Below, piece by piece: positions 54,388 through 61,539 of a stretch of 61,539 nt of DNA. Source of the stretch: Saprolegnia diclina VS20. Its lineage: Eukaryota > Oomycota > Saprolegniomycetes > Saprolegniales > Saprolegniaceae. The notes beneath the pieces are model-generated. The model made no database searches. It was given only the letters and a program-made list of their open reading frames with translations, and was not told the DNA's origin. Each line of letters opens with the position of its first letter. Position 1 is the stretch's first letter. Position numbers and translations under genes: made by a program. The stretch covers positions 620,169 through 681,707 of the forward strand of contig NW_008246080.1 of NCBI RefSeq assembly GCF_000281045.1, given 5' to 3'.

Positions 54388-54822
54388 TCGGCTGTGCGAT
54401 TGAAAATGCCATCGAAAGCATGTGCGCGGAGTGATGCAAACTCACAATCCAACGACTGCGTTCAGCCACATTGATACTTTTCCTTGGATCGGATTGGCCC
54501 ATTTTCTGAAAAAGATACTTGGATGCGCCTGTGATTGGCGGATGCGGCTGGGTGTCTATCACTCCATCAAGCGTGGGGCAGAAAGCGTGCGCGGCCGTGT
54601 TCAACACTGATGGCCTCTGGTCGCGATTGCGAAATTTCGACGTCGTCGCTGAGGTCGAGTAGATTTATTCTAGTCACTGAGCGTGTCGCGCACCCGAGTC
54701 CGAGTCTAGCGCCGTGCGCCTACCGGTATCTTCAAACTTTAGTCCTGCTCGGGTGCCATGTTGTTCGGAGTATACTAGTACAGAACGAGCCATCTCATAC
54801 GATTCAATGGTCAGTTGCCAAC
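54388..54822. other. Divergent intergenic region
   Basis: Between pseudokinase B and the Uma2-like pseudogene. Two reverse CCAAT boxes near the kinase. The last 15 bases (TCAGTTGCCAACATG) are also found in front of Uma2-like copy 4. Confidence 0.45.
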
Positions 54823-55650
54823 ATGGTCACTAGCGAGTGCTTGACGAAGATGACAACAACGGCCGATCCTGTGCAGCCCATCCACCGAGCGATCGAGGCT
54901 CTGGACTGGCAAGCCGCGCAGACCACCCTCAACGTCATCGACAACGACGGCTTTTGGGTTTGCTCTGCGACCGAGGCCGACTGAGATCGCTACGTCGAGT
55001 CGGAGGACCAAGAGATGAAATCGCACTTTTTTGAGTTTCGAGACGACTCAATTTACCTCATCGAGATGGCCGGTAGACTCCACGGCAGCATTGCGGAGGG
55101 CATCGACGACGCGATGCTTGAAGCCACGAAGCCGGAGGTCACGGGGACATACGATCGAGTCCTCCGGGAGCGCCGCGACGCGTACGTCGACACGACTCAC
55201 GAACCAGCGGCAAACAAGCTACCGAAGCTCGAGCCTGACTGCAGCTACGGCCCAGCACTCGACATTGGCGCCATCAAACCTCCCCACGTCCACAGAACTG
55301 AGTTCCATACGCTCAAGATTGAGGTCGGCATCAATGAAGGCTGGTGATGCATGGACCGCAAGGTCGTCCAGTACTGCCGCTTTCCCGGTCTGCGCTACGT
55401 GCTCTGCATCTTCGTGTCGCCCGACATGGGCATCCGCGAGTACAAGCTTTTCTCAATCACCAACAACCAGCTGATGGGCCAACCCCCGACCTCGTCAACC
55501 CGATTCCAATCACAGCCGCTACGCGCATCGTGCTGGACAGTCGTCGGCTCTTGGCGCTGCCTAACGAAATGGCTCTTCCCGGGCGCTTTCCCCCCGAGTT
55601 GGTCCTTGATGTCCACCCGATCTTGGAAGACGCCTCGCTCGAGGAGTGAC
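54823..55650 (+). pseudogene. Uma2-like copy 3, disrupted
   Basis: Aligned with copy 4, the reading frame is broken three times: TGG to TGA at 54982-54984 (in ATEADW), CGA to TGA at 55345-55347 (after GW), and a one-base deletion near 55472 in the NNQL region. The remainder is still about as similar to copies 2 and 4 as they are to each other, and the nuclease-site codons (Glu, Asp of PDC, Glu of IEVG, Lys of DRK) survive. Recent loss of function is likely. Sequence error could explain one change, hardly all three. Confidence 0.75.
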
Positions 55651-55659
55651 AACGTCTCG

Positions 55660-55900
55660 TCTGAGATGACACTCTGCAGCACCGCTACCCCAAGAGTCAT
55701 GGTGCCAGGATGACTGCCAAGGCGATGATGCCGGTTGTCTCGCATTGGCGCTCGCGACGACATGCATACTCGACCTCTTCTTACTTCGTATATTGTATCA
55801 AGTTGATATCTACTACGCGTGGTCGCTGTACTCGTCGACGCGGCAGTACGGGCAGCAGCCTTGGCGCAAGTGCTCAAACTCAAAGTCGTCGTCATGGAAG
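55660..55900. repeat. Segmental duplication, left copy
   Basis: Spacer and IFT122 3' end repeated at about 61210-61539. Shared marks include CCGGTTGTCT, ATTGGCGCT, ATCAAGTTGATA and then identity through the last IFT122 codons (55816-55899 versus 61456-61539). Offset about 5.64 kb. Confidence 0.75.
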
Positions 55901-58900
55901 AACATGCGGCAGCTGGGCGAGAGGTGCACCTTGATATCCGGGATCATGTTCTTGTAGTACTTGTAGCGCAGCGCTTTTGTTGGGTATTTCACGACAAACA
56001 CTTCGTTGGGTTGTCAAAAGCACTTTGGCGTCAACGAGCAGCACGCGGTACGGGGCACCCCGACCATGCCCGCCCTGCTTGTTGAGCGCGCGCTCAAACA
56101 AGTTGCCCGTCGGCTCGTCGTCCGTCGCTTGGTCGTTGAGCTGCATGCTCTGCGCGCCGCCGTGGTCGGTCGTCTTCCACTTGTCGTTGATGTCGCCGTG
56201 CTCGCCATGTTGGATCGACGGCAACGTCTCGATGAGCGCGACCGCCTCGTCGTCGCTCAAGTCGGCTGTCGGTGCAAACTCGACCAGCGGCAAGTTGTCA
56301 AACGACAGAAACGACCGCACGAACGGGTGGGCCGAGTTGACGCAGACGTCGCCGCCGTTCGTCGGGTGCAGAAGTGGGTTGGTCGTCGACGACCGATAGT
56401 CGATCGGCAGCAAGTCGTCGCGATCCGAATACGGCTTGGTTTGAATCACCATGCTTGTCAGATCTATCGTCTGTTGCCACTCGGGCCGGACGCGCATCGT
56501 CTGGAGCCGCTCGTACATCAGGCGCGCCAGCTTGAACGCCTCGAGCTGCTGCGCGTGCTGCGCCAATGTAAACGCAATGCGTGCGATCGAGATGCCCGGG
56601 GGTGGCTTCTCCTTGCCAATGACGTTGAGGAGGAACCGCGACGCGTGGAAGAGGGTCTCGGGCTGCAGCGTCGTGAACGGCTCGTCCGTGTAGGCAAAGA
56701 TGAGGCTGTACGCATGATAAATCTTGCCGTCGACTTCGTGCGATAACGCCGAATGAAGGGTCTTTTGGTCGTCGGCCGTCAACGTGTCGGGCGACGCCGC
56801 TTTGATTGACCCGAGCATCTCGTCGCAGATGCGCCAGTGGTAGTACGATGCGTCCTTGAAGCGGGTTTCAACGACGGCCGACGCAATGAGCTCGTCGAGG
56901 AGCGCCATGCACTTCTCCGGTCGCTTGGCGAGCGTGTAGGCGCCGAGGGCATCTTCAAACCGATCTTGGGTCGTGAGCCATTCCGCGTACGGCACGTAGA
57001 CATCGGCGAGGTTCTTGACCTTGTCCTTGTGCTACACGATGGACCATGCATGTCCATTCTAGCGACAGTCATCGCCGTACCTTTTGTGCCAATCGAACCG
57101 CTTCTTCCCACTCGTGGCAGTCAATGTGCATCTTGAGTAGCGCGTCAAAGTTGCCAATCTGCGGTAAATATGATTCGATGGAGTTGACACATTGATAGAT
57201 CGATACCTTGACGTAGACGTCGCGGCACTGCTTGAATTTGCCGGCCTTGTAGAGGTAGTCGGCGCAGAGGGCGAGCACTTGGCTGTCGGCGTCTTGGCGC
57301 TGGACGACCTCGACCAAGTCGTTGTGCCAGCCGCGCGCGCCCATAATCTGCACCGCTTTGAGGAGGTTGCCGCTCGCAAGGTACATTTCCGAAGCCGCGC
57401 GCCAGTCGTGGACGTCCTCGGCCCACTTGGCTTGGTCCAACACGAGCTGCTTGACGTCGATCGCCTTGCTCTGCGCTGCAAACTTCTTGGCTTCGTCCCA
57501 CATGCGCAGGTCCGAGAACATTTGGATCGCGCGTCCGACTTCGTCGGCGTCCATGAGCACTTTGGCCGCCAGCTGAAACTTGCCCTGGTACGCGAGGATC
57601 TCGGCTTGCATGAGCATCTTGTGCTTCTTGTCGACGTCGGGCGCGGGCGACGTGGCCTCGTGCGCCTTGCGCGTCGCTTCGAGGTTGTTGACCAGCTCAA
57701 TGTAGCGAATGTCGCGGACGCGGACAAAGCCCTTGCGCGCAATCTCAAAGTTCATGTGTTTTCTACCATAGTCATCTTGATACACGATTGATAGATTGAT
57801 AGACTGATAGATAAAACGTACAGGGCTTCCCAGGCGAGAAACCGCCAGTCGCTCTCTGTGACGCCGAGGCACGCGACGCTGTACGCAAGACCAAACTCCA
57901 TTTGCTCGACGTAGCGATAGAGTGGCGCCGACTGCGGTACGTCAATGGCCTACGAGACAAACTCAATATCCTTGCTTTGTATCCAGACGTGGAATGGATC
58001 GATCCATCGACACATGGATAGATAGATACCTGCACGGTGAGCGCGTGCAGACAAAATACTTTGGAGCCAGTAAAACCAACGACAAAGCCCTGCATGCGCT
58101 GGCTGTGCACGGGAAAGTTGCCCGTCTTGATCTTGAGTTGGCCGTTGCCCGCAAAGCAGAGCATGTCTTCGCACTCGTTGTTCCACGCGACGCTGTTGGC
58201 GCCCTTCTCTTCGTACAAGAGCTCTTTCGTCACCTACATGTCGCAACACTCAGCATAAATCCCTAATACTCCACAAAAAAATTGGCTATAAAATAGTACC
58301 AAGTTGTACACGAGGCAGTTGTTGCTGTCATCGACCACCGCGAGCTTTTCCCGGCTACAGCCACCATGGTTCATTCCCACTCAACAACAAGAGGGACGTA
58401 CTTGGCCGAAATATCGAGGCAAACGATCGCGTTGGGTTGCTTGATGAGCGGGATTGGGAATGGATTGTCGATAAAGATTTGGAATACACTGCCGTCCTTG
58501 AGGCCGACAAGGAGACCTTCCTTGCCTTTGGCGCCGCCCGTCACGGTGATGTACCGAATCGGCGCTTCCAAAATCCACTCGCGCTCCTTCTTGCCAGCGA
58601 AATTGTACTGCTGCAATTTGCGCTGCTGGCACAAGATGAAATGCAGTGACGTCACGACAAGGAGGGAGCACGGGAGGTCCTTCTGGATGCGCTCGCGGAC
58701 GCGGTAGTGCATGTCGTACGACGTCTCGTTCGTGAGCTCGTAAATGATGATGCGGTCTGAGAGCTGCACGGCGAGGCGGTCCCGGTACACGGCAATTTTC
58801 TTGACGTAGTCGCGCGACTTGATGCGGACTTTCTAGGATTTTTCATGAATTTTTAATGGATTTTGTGCATTTTTGAACGGTACTTGGTCGGTCATGAGGT

Positions 58901-60018
58901 GCTGCACAATGACATCGGTCATGTTCTCGCGGTACGAATACCGTTCCTGGAAAATGCCGTGCACGGTGCCAAAGACAATATTGTACACCGCGATCGTGCC
59001 GTCGTCGCTGCCGATCGCGATCGCGTTGGCCTTTGGTCGTGCTTTGGCGGCCCAGACCCACGCGCCCGTGTCGCAGATGCTACGCACATATTGCATTAGA
59101 CCACATGGAAATCAAATTCGAATGTTCGTACTCGGCGAGGAAGATGCCTTCTTTAGTAAACAAACTCGCCTTGTGGTTGGAGCCGCTCACAATGAGGTAC
59201 TTGCCCTTGCTAGACGGACGACCGTCTCAACAACAAGACAACTTGGCATAGAATGACACGACGTACTGGTAGTAGCTGACGCAGCACGGATCAAACTGCA
59301 GCTTGCGGTCCTTGCCCACGGGCGTGCCATTTGCTTGGTAGAACGACATGGTGCGATCCCAGCACCCGACCGCAAGGATCTCGACCTCGTCGTCCCGGCA
59401 CGGGCTCCAGCAGATGGTCCAGATCGGCGCGCTGCGCTCGATGAGCGCCTTCTCGCCGCCCTGCTTGTCGCGCAAGAGGATCTGCCCGTTGAAAAGGCCG
59501 AGCGCGAGGAGCTCGCCGTCAATGCTCCAGCTCGCGCAGAGGATCTTGGAGACAACCTTGTGCTTGGCGACCGACTTTTGCTCGGGCGACCAGAGGCCAA
59601 AGTCGGCGGACGTGCAGCTCGCGAGGCACTGCGACTGCGGGTTGTACACGACCTTTTGGATGCTTTCGTTGTGCGTGTACTTGAGGATGCCCTCGGCTTT
59701 GTCGGTCCAGATGATGACAACGTTGTCGGCGCCGCCGGACGCAAACCGCTTGCCATCGTGTGCATAGTCGACAGTATACACCGTATCCTTGTGGCCTAGA
59801 TAGGAGTACATGTACGATGACGTCGCTGGTGTCGGCCAAAGAGGCGTACCTTTGAGCGAGTGCAAGAGCGTTCCGTTGGTGGCGTCGTAGATCATGACCC
59901 GGTTGCCAATGGCGGCGACGAGCTGCGAGCCGTCGGGGTGGAAGGCCAGGTCCTGCACGACGACTTTCGTGCCATTGCGGTCGGGCACCTTGTCGGACCA
60001 CGCAAGGTTCGTGCGCAT
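55813..60018 (-). CDS. IFT122: IFT122, intraflagellar transport complex A subunit
   Basis: Large minus-strand gene with several introns (for example 59796-59849, splitting LKG from HKDTV). [19 protein letters not shown] opens an N-terminal seven-blade WD40 region: [91 protein letters not shown], then a second propeller ([63 protein letters not shown]) and TPR-like helices ([39 protein letters not shown]). The C-terminus has a zinc-binding end, [18 protein letters not shown] drives retrograde transport and import of membrane proteins in flagella. Minor splice borders are approximate. Confidence 0.93.
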
Positions 60019-60341
60019 GCTGCGGCGACTGGTCGGGCGACGCTTGACAAGATTTTGCGATCTGTCGAAAAAGCCCCACCGTCCAGTTTGGGTGATTTTT
60101 GTAAAGAGCTATGTCTTCAACGAGCCCGTATCTAGATGCACGCAAGTTTACATCCGCCAATCGGACGCGCGCTAGGCCTATCAATGGGTTTAATATTAGC
60201 CAATGGAATGCTTCCTCGCATGACACGCCATTTCGAGCCCAAATCCGGATACCACTTCATGAAAATAGCCAATGAGATGGCTGCACACAAAAAGATCGTT
60301 CGATATCCGGATATTGAGACCAAGGTTCGTCAGTTGCCAAC
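60019..60341. other. Divergent promoter region IFT122 / Uma2-like copy 4
   Basis: CCAAT boxes at 60157-60161, 60200-60204 and 60269-60273. Ends with the same TCAGTTGCCAACATG leader seen before copy 3. Confidence 0.45.
60157..60273 (+). promoter_or_regulatory. Three CCAAT boxes upstream of IFT122
   Basis: Forward CCAAT at 60157-60161, 60200-60204, 60269-60273, each within GCCAAT(C/G); distances from the IFT122 start are 139-251 bases. Confidence 0.45.
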
Positions 60342-61199
60342 ATGATCGCCGTAGCGTGCTCGACGAAGGCGACGGGCGCCAAGCCAGCCGGACGCGCGCC
60401 CCGCGCTGACCCTGTGAAGCGCATCAACCGAGCGATTGAGGCTCTGGACTGGCAAGCCGCGCAGGCCGCCCTCGACGTCATCGACAACGACGGCTACCGG
60501 GTGTGCTCTGCGACCGAGGCCGACTGGGATCGCTACGTCGAGTCGGAAGAGCAAGAGATGAAATCGCGCCACTTTGAGTTTCGAGACAACTCGATATTCC
60601 TCATCGAGATGAGCGGTGGACTTCACGGCAGCATTGCGGATGGCATCGACGACGCGATCAAGGAAGCCACGAGACCAGAGGTCACGGGGACGGAGCATCG
60701 AGTCCTCTGGGCGCACCGCGACGTGTACGTCGACACGACCGACGAGCCAGCGGCAAACAAGCTCCCGAAGCTAGAGCCCGACTGTAGCTACGGTCCAGAT
60801 CCCGACATTGGCGCCATCAAACCTCCCCAAGTCCGCTGGAACGAGTTCCATACGCTCAAGGTCGAGGTCGGTGTCTCTCAAGGCTGGCGAAGTATGAACG
60901 CCAAGGTGCTGCGATACTGCGCATTTCCAGGCATTCGCTATGTCCTCTGCGTCTTCGTCCCGCCTGACATGAGCGTACGCCAGTACAAGCTTTTCTCGAT
61001 CACCAACAACCAGCTTGAAGGGCCAGCCCCAGACCTCGTGGCTCCGATTCCGATCACGGCCGCTACGCGCGTGCGAATGGATGGGCGCCGTCTCTTGGCG
61101 CTGCCGGACGACACGGCCCTTCCCGGGCGCTTTCCCCCCGAGTTGGTCCTTGATTTGAACCCGATATTGAAACGAGCCTCGCGCCTCCATACAAAGTGA
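60342..61199 (+). CDS. Uma2-like PD-(D/E)XK nuclease-fold protein, copy 4 (intact)
   Basis: Single exon, 285 residues, the only complete member of the recent group. Landmarks: KRINRAIEALDWQAAQAALD, DWDRYVESEEQEMKSRHFEF (E79), IEMSGGLHGSIADGIDDAI (H95), LEPDCSYGP (D147), TLKVEVGVSQGW (E175), MNAKVLRYCAFPGIRYVLCV (K188). The block from F-E-F through H-G-S-I corresponds to the Uma2 'ELidGxvvxM...H' motif; D, E and K are placed as in PD-(D/E)XK enzymes. The C-terminal extension (LFSITNNQLEGPAP, RRLLALPDDTALPGRFPPE) is family-specific. No signal peptide, NLS or transposase domain seen. The N-terminal 20 residues vary between copies. Confidence 0.62.
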   Translation: MIAVACSTKATGAKPAGRAPRADPVKRINRAIEALDWQAAQAALDVIDNDGYRVCSATEADWDRYVESEEQEMKSRHFEFRDNSIFLIEMSGGLHGSIADGIDDAIKEATRPEVTGTEHRVLWAHRDVYVDTTDEPAANKLPKLEPDCSYGPDPDIGAIKPPQVRWNEFHTLKVEVGVSQGWRSMNAKVLRYCAFPGIRYVLCVFVPPDMSVRQYKLFSITNNQLEGPAPDLVAPIPITAATRVRMDGRRLLALPDDTALPGRFPPELVLDLNPILKRASRLHTK

Positions 61200-61209
61200 C
61201 GTCGTCTCG

Positions 61210-61539
61210 TCTTGGATCCGACTCTGCGCTCATACCACCACCACGTTTTGCTATAATCAGAAAAACATCCATTTTGCCTTGCATTCTTCCGAGGCGCTAC
61301 TACTGGCATGACGTGGCACGGTGCCGATGACGGTGCCAATGGTACCGGTTGTCTAGTATTGGCGCTTGCGACTCCATGCACCGTCCGAACCTCCTCATAC
61401 TTCGTGTATACAATCGCCTTGTTGAGTCGCGCAAATTATCAAGTTGATACTATTACGCGTGGTCGCTGTACTCGTCGACGCGGCAGTACGGGCAGCAGCC
61501 TTGGCGCAAGTGCTCAAACTCAAAGTCGTCGTCATGGAA
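61210..61539. repeat. Segmental duplication, right copy
   Basis: Counterpart of 55660-55900, continuing past the window edge. Spacer diverged with small insertions; the terminal coding part is identical over 84 bases. Confidence 0.75.
61453..61539 (-). CDS. IFT122: Second IFT122 copy, 3' end only (runs off the window)
   Basis: The last 28 codons and stop of a second IFT122: [20 protein letters not shown] then VDEYSDHA. Identical in bases to the first copy except the stop (TAA here, TAG there). Whether the rest of the gene is present cannot be seen. Confidence 0.8.
   Translation of the reverse strand, partial: FHDDDFEFEHLRQGCCPYCRVDEYSDHA

Noticed and set aside
61453-61539. Treating the right-edge repeat as a trivial end-overlap artefact
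   Set aside because: It is preceded by a diverged spacer and a diverged Uma2-like gene, so it is not a simple copy of the left region, although haplotype misassembly remains possible.

Overview
The window is nuclear DNA of a compact, intron-bearing protist, most likely an oomycete of the Saprolegniales (low confidence at genus level). Reasons: densely packed genes on both strands, GC-rich third positions, very short introns (about 40-60 nt, mostly GTAC... donors and TAG acceptors), and a set of flagellar genes expected of a zoospore-forming stramenopile. There are no bacterial operons, CRISPR arrays or recognisable intact transposons.

Layout. 1-9.5 kb: START-domain protein, an alpha/beta-hydrolase lacking the usual nucleophile, tRNA-Arg(CCG), an oxysterol-binding-like protein, VMP1, an unknown protein and NUDCD2. 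9.8-20.8 kb: TTLL9, CDC14, a small membrane protein, an unknown N-domain + LRR protein, RAB28, an ankyrin + coiled-coil + armadillo-like protein, elongin-B-like protein and a CEP112-like protein. 21-32.7 kb: a WEE1-type kinase with a PIP-box-like N-terminus, a PX + RING protein, GPATCH1, nucleolin-like protein, TMEM231 and a PH + GRDP-like (DUF1399) protein. 34.5-46.3 kb is one giant HECT ubiquitin ligase gene (about 3,940 aa). 46.7-61.5 kb is an accessory region: members of an Uma2-like PD-(D/E)XK nuclease-like family (a first, older member lies at 32.9 kb), an assembly gap, a LicD/fukutin-type membrane protein, a tandem pair of acylated pseudokinases, IFT122, and the start of a second IFT122 copy at the window edge.

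How they relate. Several genes belong to cilium and centrosome biology (TTLL9, RAB28, CEP112, TMEM231, IFT122), and WEE1 and CDC14 belong to cell-cycle control. The most unusual content is the Uma2-like family. Four copies occur in about 28 kb; three are very similar to each other, one of these is broken by two nonsense changes and a frameshift, and two sit in equivalent positions beside duplicated IFT122 3' ends, which points to a recent segmental tandem duplication. Many promoters carry CCAAT boxes in clusters, suggesting NF-Y/HAP-type control.
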